This document shows, one piece after another, positions 9,440 through 17,758 of a stretch of 64,000 nt of DNA; position 1 is the first letter of the stretch; every line of letters begins with the position of its first letter. The notes under the pieces were generated by a model. It was not told the DNA's origin. It searched no databases and was given only the letters and a program-made list of their open reading frames with translations. Both the position numbers and the translations under genes were made by a program. This DNA is from Pseudomonas mandelii (GTDB lineage Bacteria; Pseudomonadota; Gammaproteobacteria; Pseudomonadales; Pseudomonadaceae): NCBI RefSeq assembly GCF_006438925.1, contig NZ_RCZA01000004.1:450959-514958 (forward strand), in the 5' to 3' direction.

Positions 9440-9703
9440 TCATCCCACCAAGCGTGGGCTGAGCGCTTCGTCGATACCGCCTTCGCTTTCAAGTTGAGCT
9501 AGGTCGTCGAACCCGCCTACGTGGTGATTACCGAAAAAGATCTGTGGGACAGTGCGGCGCCCACTTCGGCTAACCATTTCACTCCTCACCGGTGCGGACT
9601 GTACGTCGATTTCGGTATAGCGAATGCCTTTAGCATTAAGCAGCTTCTTGGCAGCACGGCAGTATGGGCAGGTGCTGGTGGTGTACATAGTGACTTCAAG
9701 CAT
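9440..9703 (-). CDS. grxC: Glutaredoxin 3-type dithiol glutaredoxin
   Basis: An 87-residue class I glutaredoxin with the CPYC active site at residues 12-15, the TVPQIFF cis-proline loop and the GGFDD glutathione-binding segment. It reduces protein disulfides with glutathione. It lies 30 bp downstream of the frameshifted carbonic anhydrase on the same strand and has its own ribosome site (GGAG 9 bp before the ATG). It converges on the fused oxidoreductase with 19 bp between stops. A housekeeping grxC is usually elsewhere in the genome, so this may be an accessory paralogue. Confidence 0.9.
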   Translation of the reverse strand: MLEVTMYTTSTCPYCRAAKKLLNAKGIRYTEIDVQSAPVRSEMVSRSGRRTVPQIFFGNHHVGGFDDLAQLESEGGIDEALSPRLVG

Positions 9704-9733
9704 GTTGAGAACTCCGTAAATAATTTTGGTTGA

Positions 9734-10397
9734 TTAAGCAACGGCTTTTGCAGGACGGGCATGCACGGCAACGGTGGTCGGGTGCTTGGCCAGTGATTTG
9801 AAAGTTTTGTTGTCGGCATCCAGTGCATCGATTGAACCGGTTCCGATGTCGTAAACCCAGCCATGAAGATTCACCAGACCTTTTTCCTGAGCCAGGCGCA
9901 CGCTTGGGTGGGTCTGAATATTGGCCAGTTGGGCGATGACGTTTTCCCGGACCATCGAACTTACTTTGGCTGCTTCATTTGCATGAGGGCGCGATTCGTT
10001 GATGACTTTCGCTGACTCGGAATGCTGCAACCAACCAGCAACAGCGGGCAGGTGATCCATGCATTTGCACTTGGCAACAGCGGTCATAGCACCGCAATCG
10101 GAATGATCCGCAGATCACGATGTCAGTGACGCCGAGCACAGCGACTGCATATTCGACCGTTGCCGATACACCACCTGAATGTGGGCTGTAGGACGGCACG
10201 ATGTTTCCGGCGTTACGGATCACGAACAGTTCGCCAGGTTCTTGCTGGGTCAGCAGTTCAGGTACAACGCGGCTATCGGAGCAAGTGATGAACAACGTAC
10301 CTGGATGCTGGGTAGTGGCCAGGTGTTTGAACAGATCAGTCCGTTGTGGAAATGCGTCCTTTTGGAACTTCAAAAAACCGTCGATGAGCGCTTTCAT
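9734..10397 (-). pseudogene. cynT: Beta-carbonic anhydrase with a one-base frameshift
   Basis: Two overlapping reading frames together give one beta-carbonic anhydrase of the CynT type. The first (from 10397) has [11 protein letters not shown] and the zinc-site CSDSR. The frame is lost just after VICG, and the second frame resumes at the segment that follows CGHSDCG in the intact paralogue at 14572-15204. Compared with that copy, GGATCATTCC (minus strand, 10100-10109) contains one extra base in place of the Gly-His codons, so the break falls at the zinc-ligand His. The total of 664 nt is one more than a multiple of three, which supports a single insertion. A sequencing error is possible. Confidence 0.85.
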
Positions 10398-10438
10398 AAT
10401 GTGAGCCTCTGATTGATTGTTAAGTGATCGAATGACGA

Positions 10439-10687
10439 TCAGTTGGTGCAGCCGGCACCGATCACGCTGTATTCCAGAATATGGGTATCACCGTGCGAAT
10501 CTTTGTAAGTCATTTGCACTGGGGTTGGACCGCATACATCCGCCGCAGGGGTGATGTTGACTACCTTGGCGATATCCAAGTGCATGCCGTATGCGTATGG
10601 AACGGCGTCCGGCGTGACCACAGCTTCCTGTGCATAAGCTGACAGCGAGGCCGTCAGGGACAAGGCGAGAAACAGAATTTTTTTCAT
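10439..10687 (-). CDS. DUF2790 family small secreted protein
   Basis: An 82-residue protein with a signal peptide (about 1-19, ending SAYA) and the DUF2790 core: [14 protein letters not shown], two Cys residues in VCGP and GAGC, and a [15 protein letters not shown] strand. The start at 10687 gives a proper signal peptide and has GGAGG about 7 bp upstream. Function of this pseudomonad family is unknown. It sits between cynS2 and the frameshifted carbonic anhydrase on the same strand. A second member lies at 49922-50191. Confidence 0.85.
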   Translation of the reverse strand: MKKILFLALSLTASLSAYAQEAVVTPDAVPYAYGMHLDIAKVVNITPAADVCGPTPVQMTYKDSHGDTHILEYSVIGAGCTN

Positions 10688-10748
10688 GACGAATCCTCCA
10701 GTCAAAGTTGGTGTTCAATAAAGTTGGTTAAGTAAATTTTTTGAAGCA

Positions 10749-10769
10749 GGCCCGCAGTGGCTGCGGGCC
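10749..10769 (-). terminator. Hairpin after cynS2
   Basis: A perfect 9-bp stem, GGCCCGCAG with CTGCGGGCC around a 3-nt loop, lies 24 bp past the cynS2 stop. It has no clean T-run, so it may be a weak terminator or an RNA-stabilising hairpin. Confidence 0.5.
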
Positions 10770-10792
10770 GAATTACAGTTTCATTTGTATCC

Positions 10793-11260
10793 TTAGAAAG
10801 GACGCAGTGGCAGGAACTTACCGTCGAGGGTGATTACTGCGCGGTGGCCGCCTTCTGGGTCTTCGACTTTCTTCATGTCCAGCTTGAAGTTGATCGCGCT
10901 GATGATGCCGTCGCCGAACTGCTCATGAACCAGGGACTTCAGGGTGGTGCCGTAGATCTGGATCATTTCGTAGAAGCGGTAGATGGTCGGATCAGTTGGG
11001 ACGCCCGACAGGCTGCCGCGCAGCGGGATGACTTGCAGGCGGGCTACCGAGTCGGCGTCCAGGTCCAATTTTTGGCCAATCACTTTGGCTGCGCTTTCTG
11101 GCAGTGGGTGTTGACCGAGCAGAGCTGCGGTTACATAAGCCAGGCCCAGGCCAGTGCCTTCAGCCAGGTCGGCAAAGGACAGACCTTTATTAGCTTTTGC
11201 GTCCAGAATTTCGGTGGTCAGTTGGAGGCTAGTGTCGTTGTAAGCGTGAGACTGTTGCAT
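10793..11260 (-). CDS. cynS: Cyanate hydratase (cyanase), copy 2
   Basis: A complete 155-residue cyanase. The N-terminal HTH-like domain is followed by the catalytic part with Arg95 and Glu98 in PTIYRFYEM and Ser121 in GDGIISAIN, all matching E. coli residues 96, 99 and 122. The start at ATG 11260 aligns with the other copies; a slightly longer in-frame extension is not conserved. The promoter side resembles that of cynS1, including the 40-bp element. Downstream on the same strand are the DUF2790 gene, the broken carbonic anhydrase and grxC. Confidence 0.95.
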   Translation of the reverse strand: MQQSHAYNDTSLQLTTEILDAKANKGLSFADLAEGTGLGLAYVTAALLGQHPLPESAAKVIGQKLDLDADSVARLQVIPLRGSLSGVPTDPTIYRFYEMIQIYGTTLKSLVHEQFGDGIISAINFKLDMKKVEDPEGGHRAVITLDGKFLPLRPF

Positions 11261-11343
11261 GGTGGATTTCCTGTCGGGTTTCACTGAGTTGGTGTTGCTG
11301 GGTTGGTGTCGCTTGGGTGTGAAGCAATCTTCTGCCGATTAAC

Positions 11344-11383
11344 CGATAGCGTCCAAGACCGATATCCAATGCAGCGCATAAGC
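11344..11383. promoter_or_regulatory. Second copy of the cyn 40-bp regulatory element
   Basis: It matches 397-436 at 38 of 40 positions and holds the same spacing to an upstream conserved block (11311-11330). It lies between cynS2 and a cupin gene rather than between cynS and cynR, so the regulatory region was duplicated with cynS while the regulator gene was not kept. Confidence 0.55.
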
Positions 11384-11412
11384 AGTACCTATGCATTGTG
11401 GCTACGGAGGAC

Positions 11413-11976
11413 ATGAACGTGAAAACGTCTGAGATGTTGTTGCTAGTACCCAATGGTTATCCCGTGTGGATCGACGTGCCGCAGGCGACCACAGGAGGTG
11501 CGGGCACGGCGATGCGCTTTGTATTGCCGGTCAATGCCCACAATTTGCCGTTGATGCATCGCCATGAGACGAAACTGGTGGTGGCGCTCAGTGGCGCATT
11601 GGAGATTCGTTCGGGTCGACAACGAATTGCGTTGCTCAAAGAAGGCGACGCGGTAAAGCTTCATGCCGGTACCGCGCACCGAATCCATCAGCAGGGTGCG
11701 TGCCCAAGCACGGTAGGAATTGTGTTGTGGCCTGGAGTGGTTGAATCGGCTTTTCGCGAGCTGGCTGACGCGGCTAAACACAACACTATTCTGCGTAGCG
11801 AGATGGTTGAGATACTTTCCCGCTATGGTGTTGTATGGACTACTGATGCTGCGAGAGAAGAACCTCAAACGCCAATCGTGCGTCCGCTCCAGGAGTGGTT
11901 CGCCGAATTGCCAGAGACAGTCGCGAAATTGCTAGCACTCAAATGGGCGGCGTTGGGAGACAACCTCGCACAGTAG
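11413..11976 (+). CDS. Cupin-domain protein divergent from cynS2
   Basis: A protein of about 187 residues with a single cupin domain in its first half: the HRHETKLVVALSGALEI motif gives two His and one Glu as metal ligands, and KLHAGTAHRI gives the last His. The C-terminal 80 residues are helical and unassigned. The start is uncertain: ATG 11413 is only 2 bp from the GGAGG ribosome site, while GTG 11419 sits at 8 bp and may be the true start. It occupies the place of cynR relative to cynS2. It may be a metal-dependent enzyme or small-molecule sensor; no specific function can be given. Confidence 0.75.
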   Translation: MNVKTSEMLLLVPNGYPVWIDVPQATTGGAGTAMRFVLPVNAHNLPLMHRHETKLVVALSGALEIRSGRQRIALLKEGDAVKLHAGTAHRIHQQGACPSTVGIVLWPGVVESAFRELADAAKHNTILRSEMVEILSRYGVVWTTDAAREEPQTPIVRPLQEWFAELPETVAKLLALKWAALGDNLAQ

Positions 11977-12013
11977 TCTTTGCGTAGACCTGAAAATCGA
12001 GACGGATAATAAA

Positions 12014-12034
12014 AGGCCCGCGTTTGGCGGGCCT
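12014..12034 (-). terminator. Terminator between convergent cupin and glycine-zipper genes
   Basis: A perfect 8-bp stem AGGCCCGC/GCGGGCCT with a 5-nt loop is followed on the minus strand by TTTATTATCC. It serves the glycine-zipper gene and may also stop transcription from the cupin gene. Confidence 0.8.
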
Positions 12035-12055
12035 GATTGAAAAATGCATGGGGGA

Positions 12056-12415
12056 TTACGGGCTGACGGCATGTGGCCGGTTGCCTTTGATTTGTACCTG
12101 TTGACCGATAGCAAATTCTTCACGTGGAGAACGTACGATTTGCTCCTCTCCGGTATCGCTGCGCACCTTGTAGGCTCGTTCCTCCATACCGCCAGCCTTT
12201 TGCACTTCACTTCCCGTCAGTAACCCTATACCTGCCCCGATCAGTGCACCTAAGGGGCCGCCAGCTGCGCCCCCAATCAAGACGCCGGTGCCCGCACCAA
12301 ATGCGCCGCCCGCTGTAGTGTCTCCAGTTTGCGAAATAACTTGATCTGCTTGTGCGACACCAGTGAGGAAGAGAGAAATGCCAATGCTCACTGTTAAGAC
12401 GCGTAAGTGTTTCAT
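12056..12415 (-). CDS. Exported glycine-zipper protein
   Basis: A 119-residue protein with a signal peptide (about 1-23, ending AQA) and a central glycine-zipper segment rich in GxxxG (AGTGVLIGGAAGGPLGALIG), followed by a hydrophilic tail. Such proteins associate with the envelope; members of the SlyB/OmpA-like group affect outer-membrane integrity, but no lipobox is visible here. The ATG at 12415 has GGGAGGC 4 bp upstream. Function unknown. Confidence 0.75.
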   Translation of the reverse strand: MKHLRVLTVSIGISLFLTGVAQADQVISQTGDTTAGGAFGAGTGVLIGGAAGGPLGALIGAGIGLLTGSEVQKAGGMEERAYKVRSDTGEEQIVRSPREEFAIGQQVQIKGNRPHAVSP

Positions 12416-12772
12416 GCTGCCTCCCGTTGGCAAGCGCATGAGCACTTACCAAATTGATCAACAGGGGGCGGCCAACAAAAAAAAGCACCGCCCAGTTTTC
12501 TGGAACGTCAAAACGAAACGATTCTTCCTGATGTAGATTGTCGGCTGTCTCACTCAAAGCGCTCCGTGTGCGTTGGGTGTTTTGTGTTTCATCAACTGCT
12601 AGCCACTAAATATTGTAGTCGGCTCAACTCGACTCCCAGAGCTGCGGTGAGGTAAATCTGCTGGTGGGTGGTTGCAGTGGCAATCGGCGACTAAATTTGA
12701 TTGGTTCCAGATTCAACCCAGATCCAGATGTGCAGCACCCGACAACCGATACAGCGAACGGGGTAAGTGCAA
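12416..12772. other. Intergenic, no gene recognised
   Basis: A 357-bp gap between the divergent glycine-zipper and wrbA genes. It must hold both promoters. No conserved frame, RNA gene or clear repeat was seen. Confidence 0.5.
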
Positions 12773-13372
12773 ATGGTCAAAATACTGGTTCTCTATCATT
12801 CGATGTACGGCCACATAGAAACGATGGCTGAGCATGTTGCCGATGGTGCTCGAAGCGTTCCTGGCGTAGAGGTCACTGTAAAACGCGTACCAGAAACTAT
12901 GGACGCAGCTGCCTTTCAGGCAGCGCATGGCAAGGTAAACCAGGTTGCTCCAGTAGCAAATCCAGCCGAACTGGCTGATTACGATGCGATCATCTTTGGG
13001 ACACCGACGCGCTTTGGCAATATGTCAGGTCTGATGCGTAATTTCCTGGATCAGACTGGTGGGTTGTGGGCCTCAGGCGCACTGGTCGGTAAGGTCGCCA
13101 GTGTCTTTACATCCACCGGCACTGGAGGTGGACAAGAGATGACCATCACGTCGACATGGACGACGCTTGCTCATCACGGCATGGTCATTGTGCCGATTGG
13201 ATATAGCGATCCGGCATTGTTCGATGTGTCGCAGCCGGGAGGTGGTACCCCTTACGGAGCATCCACAATTGCAGGTGGTGATGGCTCCCGCCAGCCTGAT
13301 CAACGTGAGTTGGGTATCGCTCGTCACCAAGGGCAGTACGTCGCTAAAATTGCGACAAAGCTCAACACCTAA
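12773..13372 (+). CDS. wrbA: NAD(P)H:quinone oxidoreductase WrbA
   Basis: A 199-residue flavodoxin-like protein. The FMN phosphate loop is [12 protein letters not shown], followed by [24 protein letters not shown] and the typical [11 protein letters not shown] segment. WrbA proteins reduce quinones by two electrons using NAD(P)H and FMN, which avoids semiquinone radicals. The ATG at 12773 is preferred over a GTG two codons earlier. It is another member of the quinone/electrophile-defence set in this part of the window. Confidence 0.93.
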   Translation: MVKILVLYHSMYGHIETMAEHVADGARSVPGVEVTVKRVPETMDAAAFQAAHGKVNQVAPVANPAELADYDAIIFGTPTRFGNMSGLMRNFLDQTGGLWASGALVGKVASVFTSTGTGGGQEMTITSTWTTLAHHGMVIVPIGYSDPALFDVSQPGGGTPYGASTIAGGDGSRQPDQRELGIARHQGQYVAKIATKLNT

Positions 13373-13373
13373 A

Positions 13374-13406
13374 AAACCGCAGTAGCCAGATGTAGATCTG
13401 GCTACT
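13374..13406 (-). terminator. Terminator between convergent wrbA and NTF2-like genes
   Basis: A perfect 11-bp stem AGTAGCCAGAT/ATCTGGCTACT with a 4-nt loop (13381-13406) is followed on the minus strand by GCGGTTTTTT. It probably ends the cynT3-cynS3-NTF2 transcript. Confidence 0.8.
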
Positions 13407-13520
13407 GACGACAAGGTTTCGAAATGCCTCTCCTAGTATGTTCGTAAACGCCTGCGCATGAACTGATAGAAACGGAAGTAGGGTAAACGTCCCTGTTTAC
13501 CTTGGTCGAGAAGGTGCAAG

Positions 13521-13997
13521 TTAAAGACCCAAATCAGAAAGGCCAGGATGATCGTCAGGACGACGGCCGAGTGGCCAACGGAATTTTCGCTCTGTCTCTT
13601 TGATTGGCATGTCGTTGACGCAGGCAAAACGGTGCGCCATCAGACCGTTTTCAGCGAACTCCCAGTTTTCGTTACCGTAGGAGCGGAACCAATTACCCGA
13701 GTCGTCATGCCATTCATATGCATACCGCACAGCGATGCGATTATCGGTGAACGCCCACAGTTCTTTGATCAATCGATAATCCAGTTCTTTGTTCCATTTT
13801 CTGGTCAAGAACGCTGCGGCCTCTGCGCGATTTGTTGCGAAGTCGACACGATTTCGCCATTTGGTATCAGGCGTGTACGCGAGGGAAACCTTTTCCGCAT
13901 CTCGTGTGTTCCAGCCATCTTCGGCAAGACGGACTTTGAGGATCGCCGTCTCACGAGTGAAAGGTGGTAGCGGTGTACGAGTTTCAGAGCCAGCCAT
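13521..13997 (-). CDS. NTF2-like protein, DUF1348 family
   Basis: A 158-residue SnoaL/NTF2-fold protein of the DUF1348 family, with the family hallmarks [41 protein letters not shown] and the invariant tail [14 protein letters not shown]. Members are small cone-shaped barrels of unknown activity, often near detoxification genes. It lies 35 bp downstream of cynS3 on the same strand and so is probably in the cynT3-cynS3 operon. GGAG lies 8 bp before the ATG. Confidence 0.85.
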   Translation of the reverse strand: MAGSETRTPLPPFTRETAILKVRLAEDGWNTRDAEKVSLAYTPDTKWRNRVDFATNRAEAAAFLTRKWNKELDYRLIKELWAFTDNRIAVRYAYEWHDDSGNWFRSYGNENWEFAENGLMAHRFACVNDMPIKETERKFRWPLGRRPDDHPGLSDLGL

Positions 13998-14032
13998 GAT
14001 TTTTACTCCCGATAGTTTTCCAGGTTTCCGAG

Positions 14033-14500
14033 CTAAAACGGTTTGAAGGGGAGGAACTTTCCGTCGAGAGTGATCACTGCCCGATATCCACCTTCCGGAT
14101 CCTCAACCTTTTTGAAGTCTAGCTTGAAATTTATCGCGCTTATAATGCCGTCGCCAAACTGCTCATGGACTATTGCTTTTAATGTAGTGCCATAAATTTG
14201 AATCATTTCATAAAAGCGATAAATCGTAGGGTCAGTTGGTACACCGTTCAGGCTGCCACGTAGAGGAATGAGTTGCAGTCGACTTATTGAATCTGCGTCT
14301 AGCTCTAGGCGGTCTCCAACTTTTCTTGCAGCCTCTGCTGATAATGGGTGCTGGCCGAGCAATGCAGCTGTTACATAGGCAAGACTAAGCCCAGTACCAT
14401 CTGCGAGATCTTGCCACGATAAGTTTTTCCTTGCTTTGCTTGCCAATATCTCCGATGTCAAATCAATGGATGAGTCTTTATATGCATGAGACTGTGTCAT
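14033..14500 (-). CDS. cynS: Cyanate hydratase (cyanase), copy 3
   Basis: A complete 155-residue cyanase with all catalytic residues: Arg95 and Glu98 in PTIYRFYEM, and Ser121. It differs from the other two copies in many codons and is richer in A and T, so it has a separate history and was probably acquired rather than duplicated locally. It follows the intact carbonic anhydrase gene by 71 bp and precedes the NTF2-like gene, giving the classic cynT-cynS order. It has an AGGAG ribosome site. Confidence 0.95.
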   Translation of the reverse strand: MTQSHAYKDSSIDLTSEILASKARKNLSWQDLADGTGLSLAYVTAALLGQHPLSAEAARKVGDRLELDADSISRLQLIPLRGSLNGVPTDPTIYRFYEMIQIYGTTLKAIVHEQFGDGIISAINFKLDFKKVEDPEGGYRAVITLDGKFLPFKPF

Positions 14501-14571
14501 GTCTTTCTCCTGTCAATGAATTTAGAGTGCAAAATTGATATTGCACTCTCGCCGATTAGGAGTTGCTTAAG

Positions 14572-15204
14572 TTAAGCCTTTGTTTCAGGGAACTCTGCGA
14601 GTGGAACGAACGTATTTGTCTTTCCGTCGAGCGCGTCAATTGACCCGGTTTCTATGTCGTAGACCCAGCCATGCAGGTTCAATTTTTTTTGTTCTAGAGC
14701 GAGCCTAACGCTCGGATGTGTTTTTAAGTTGGAGAGTTGAGCGATCACATTTTCTCGAACCATGGAACTGACGCGCTCTTTATCGGAGGCGTGCGTGCGG
14801 GTTGCATTTATCACCTTTGCAGACTCCGCGTAGCTCATCCAGGCGGCTACAGCCGGCAGATGGTTCAACGATTTTCCACTCGAAACGGCGGTCATTGCCC
14901 CGCAATCGGAGTGCCCGCAGATGACGATATCTACAACGCCAAGTACCGCAACGGCGTATTCGACAGAGGCAGTCACGCCGCCAGGTTGTGGTCCATAGGA
15001 CGGCACTATATTTCCTGCATTACGAACAACGAATAGTTCTCCTGGCTCCTGCTGTGTCAGCAATTCCGGAATAACTCTACTGTCCGAACAAGTGATAAAT
15101 AAAACTTTTGGATTTTGAGTCGTGGCAAGGTATTTGAAAAGGTCGGTTCGCTGCGGGAATACTTCTTTTTGAAACTTGATGAAACCTTCGATGAGCGCTT
15201 TCAT
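14572..15204 (-). CDS. cynT: Beta-carbonic anhydrase (CynT type), intact
   Basis: A 210-residue beta-carbonic anhydrase. The zinc ligands are Cys39 in CSDSR with its Asp41/Arg43 dyad, and His98 and Cys101 in CGHSDCG. In cyn operons it hydrates the CO2 released by cyanase so that bicarbonate, the co-substrate, is not depleted. The start is ATG 15204, matching the family N-terminus MKALIEGF; longer in-frame extensions lack support. It is the working counterpart of the frameshifted copy at 9734-10397. Confidence 0.93.
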   Translation of the reverse strand: MKALIEGFIKFQKEVFPQRTDLFKYLATTQNPKVLFITCSDSRVIPELLTQQEPGELFVVRNAGNIVPSYGPQPGGVTASVEYAVAVLGVVDIVICGHSDCGAMTAVSSGKSLNHLPAVAAWMSYAESAKVINATRTHASDKERVSSMVRENVIAQLSNLKTHPSVRLALEQKKLNLHGWVYDIETGSIDALDGKTNTFVPLAEFPETKA

Positions 15205-15486
15205 ATACAAGTTCCGGTGTTTAGGGCATGGTTCGAAAGCCGATGTTAGATTGCTCGTTGAATGCCGTCCAAGAATAAGAAGGAGCAATAATTTATTGGT
15301 TATATTGGATAAATCTAATGTGTATGCAGCTTTCTCCTAGCTACCAATGAAAGATTGGTAGTCCCATAAAATCCAAGTCAAGTAAAGCAACAATAAGGCA
15401 TGGGTGAGCACTATTGTTGATCAGGATATTAAGCAGCGGCCTTTGTCGCAGTTATTTCGATCAGAGTTGCATTTTTTTTCGCTCAG
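15205..15486. other. Upstream region of the cynT3 operon
   Basis: A 282-bp AT-rich gap with no gene. It presumably holds the cynT3 promoter. GTCCAAGA at about 15267 matches part of the 40-bp cyn element, but the rest is not conserved. A perfect dyad at 15341-15361 is listed separately. Confidence 0.5.
15341..15361. promoter_or_regulatory. Perfect 8-bp dyad upstream of cynT3
   Basis: CTACCAAT and ATTGGTAG flank 5 bp (GAAAG). The spacing and symmetry fit a LysR- or MarR-type operator. It lies 137 bp before the cynT3 start, next to a degraded LysR gene that may once have encoded its regulator. No T-run follows, so a terminator is less likely. Confidence 0.4.
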
Positions 15487-15741
15487 TTAATGACTAAAGC
15501 GTGAGCGCAACCAACGCTCTCCGGGATCGTTGTCCAGCGTGGCGCTCCATGACATTGATAGATCGAGGGCAGGGAGGGTCATCGGAACGGGATCCGCGCG
15601 TAATCCACCTTGCCGAGTCATGGCTTTGGCTACGTAATCAGGCACTACGGCTAACATATCCGTGCCTTCGAGTAGTGTTTTAAGAACACTGTATTGTGGA
15701 ACAGCGAGAACAACGTGACGTTGCCGCCCAAGAGATCCCAA
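15487..15741 (-). pseudogene. C-terminal fragment of a LysR-type regulator
   Basis: About 84 codons matching the end of a LysR effector domain. [17 protein letters not shown] corresponds to the strand after the conserved loop, followed by LLEGTDMLAVVPDYVAKAM and the C-terminal SWSATLDNDPGERWLRSRF. No HTH or first half can be found upstream in any frame, so it is a truncated relic. It lies upstream of cynT3 on the same strand. Confidence 0.75.
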
Positions 15742-16039
15742 CGCTCGGTGGCATCAAGCATCCGGGCCAACCGGTAATGACGTATTCGGAATTTTTTCGT
15801 GAGCGTCAGGAAGCTCGCTACGGCAACGGAAAATGTACAACGCGCTGCTGCTGACCTTTGTTCTTGCGGAGTATTGAAGCAAAAAACCGTTTAGCCCAAG
15901 CCTATGATGGCGGTCGCTTTGAGCGAAATATTCTTCTTCACTAATCCTCCTCGCAACGGTCACCTAAAAGGTGACCATTACTACTGTGCTGCCGATAGGG
16001 TGCCTAGCACCTGACGGGCGGACTCCAGTAGCACGTTGC
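15742..16039. other. No gene recognised
   Basis: About 300 bp between the LysR fragment and the AraC gene. A short open frame is present, but its translation resembles no family I know and it has no ribosome site. It is probably decayed DNA. Confidence 0.4.
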
Positions 16040-16948
16040 TCAACGACCTTCATGATTTTTTCGATAGGCCCCTGGTTGCATGCCCACCAATTTAGCGAAA
16101 GCGCGAGAAAACGCGGAAATCGATTGATAGCCCACAGCTGCACACACTGTCTCCACTGTGTTGTTGTTCTTCAGCAATTGACAGGCATGGCGAATCCGCA
16201 GCGCTAGCAGTACTTGCCCCGGCGACTGCCCGACCAGCTCGTTAAATTTTATGAAAAATGCCGAGCGAGAAAGTCCGGTACACGCCGCCATATTTTCTAA
16301 AGACCATGGGCGCTCTGGGCACTCAATTAATTGGTCCAGCAACATAGCGAAGACCGGATGCCGGGCTAAGGCCACCAAGCCTCCTAGATTATGATTTTCC
16401 ATCACCTGTTGACGTAACACATACAGAAACATCAGATGGCTCAAGCGCTCCAATAAGGCAGTGGAGGGGGAGGCTTGCCGGCATTCTTCCAGGATCAGCT
16501 CAAACAGGACGCGGGCGGCACTCAGCGACGGATCCCCAGCCCGTAGAATTATCCAGTCCGGAAGCCCTTCGATGATCAGCGACGACAACCCTGATTTGAA
16601 GTAAAAAAAGCCACATACGAGCCCCACACCGTCCTCTGCGTCGCTATCCAGCTCTGTCATTTCTCCGCGGGGTAGACGCTGGGCGGTATCAGCCTCTTCG
16701 GCACTGGACAGCCGATAATTCTGATCACGCAACAAAAACACAGCATCTCCTGCATTCAGTTGCTGCGCCTGATTCTGTCCATTGATATGTAGCCAACAAT
16801 TGCCTTGTACGACCAAATGAAAACTGGATCGTGCAGAGCCGTAGGTGCTCGCATGCCATCCTCCGCAGTAACGGCCAACATGAAAGAGGTTGGCCTCTAG
16901 CTCAAGACTTTCTAATAACCAATCAATCAGTGGGCTCGACGAAATCAT
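16040..16948 (-). CDS. AraC-type regulator with N-terminal cupin domain
   Basis: A 302-residue AraC/XylS regulator. Residues 1-190 form the cupin_6-type sensor (SSFHLVVQGNCWL, LNAGDAVFLLRD). Residues 200-300 carry the two HTH motifs, WSLENMAACTGLSRSAFFIK and TVETVCAAVGYQSISAFSRA. It is divergent from the AhpD-like gene, with starts 105 bp apart, so that gene is the likely target; regulators of this type commonly control an adjacent oxidoreductase or AhpD-like gene. The inducer is unknown. Confidence 0.9.
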   Translation of the reverse strand: MISSSPLIDWLLESLELEANLFHVGRYCGGWHASTYGSARSSFHLVVQGNCWLHINGQNQAQQLNAGDAVFLLRDQNYRLSSAEEADTAQRLPRGEMTELDSDAEDGVGLVCGFFYFKSGLSSLIIEGLPDWIILRAGDPSLSAARVLFELILEECRQASPSTALLERLSHLMFLYVLRQQVMENHNLGGLVALARHPVFAMLLDQLIECPERPWSLENMAACTGLSRSAFFIKFNELVGQSPGQVLLALRIRHACQLLKNNNTVETVCAAVGYQSISAFSRAFAKLVGMQPGAYRKNHEGR

Positions 16949-17052
16949 CTAATGAAAATACTCAGAGGCAGGTAAACGCTACTCAGGAGAGTGGTTGTAA
17001 ATTCGTGTTGCCAACAGACTTGCCGGACATTCAATTCGCAGGAAAATATCTC

Positions 17053-17610
17053 ATGGCACGCGTCACTCTCCACACATTGCAAACTGCACCTGAAGCAGCC
17101 AAACCTTTCCTGGAAAACGCCCAGAAAAACTCTGGTTTCATTCCAAATTTACTGGCTGTGTTGGCAAATGCTCCAGTGGCATTGGAAATGTACGTCACGG
17201 TATCTGCCCTCAATGGCAAAGCTGAGCTGAGCTTAGCTGAACGTGAAGTCGTGCAGCTGATTGCTGCGACCAATCACGGTTGTGATTTCTGCGTAGCGGG
17301 TCACACCGCGGTAGCGTTGAACAAGGCGAAGTTGTCTGATGAAGTGGTCGGCGCACTGCGCGGACAAACAGCCATACCGGAGGTGAAGCTTGAAGCCTTG
17401 GCAGCCTTCGCCCGCGAAGTTATCGCGACGCGCGGTAACGTCAGTGAACAAACCTACGGCGCTTTCAAAACTGCGGGCTACACAGAGGGAAATGCCTTGG
17501 AAGTAATCCTTGGAGTGAGCCTGGCAACCCTGTGTAACTTTGCCAATGTTTTCGCTAAAACCCCTCTCAATCCGGAGCTTAGCCGTTACAGCTGGCAGTC
17601 GGATAAATAA
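17053..17610 (+). CDS. AhpD-like carboxymuconolactone decarboxylase family protein
   Basis: A 185-residue CMD/AhpD-fold protein. The redox CxxC is Cys77/Cys80 in HGCDFCVAGHT with His84, preceded by the acidic LAEREVVQL helix that forms the proton relay. Such proteins act as alkylhydroperoxidase-like thiol reductases. The start at 17053 has GGAAAA upstream and is the usual N-terminus (MARVTLHTL); longer frames run into the divergent AraC gene. It is probably controlled by that AraC regulator. Confidence 0.88.
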   Translation: MARVTLHTLQTAPEAAKPFLENAQKNSGFIPNLLAVLANAPVALEMYVTVSALNGKAELSLAEREVVQLIAATNHGCDFCVAGHTAVALNKAKLSDEVVGALRGQTAIPEVKLEALAAFAREVIATRGNVSEQTYGAFKTAGYTEGNALEVILGVSLATLCNFANVFAKTPLNPELSRYSWQSDK

Positions 17611-17758
17611 TCCAAAATCTGGCAACTGGATCGCCTGTCTGGGCAGGTTAGCCCAATTGAAAGTCGCCCCAGTGGTCAATGCAGCAATTTCGCGCCGGTG
17701 TCGGCGCGAATGTGCTGGTACCGCAGTAGCCAATGAAAAAGCTCTTCACAATTGGGTT

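Noticed and set aside
15754..15963. A 69-codon minus-strand frame between the LysR fragment and the AraC gene
   Set aside because: No similarity to the missing part of the LysR protein or to any family, and no ribosome site.
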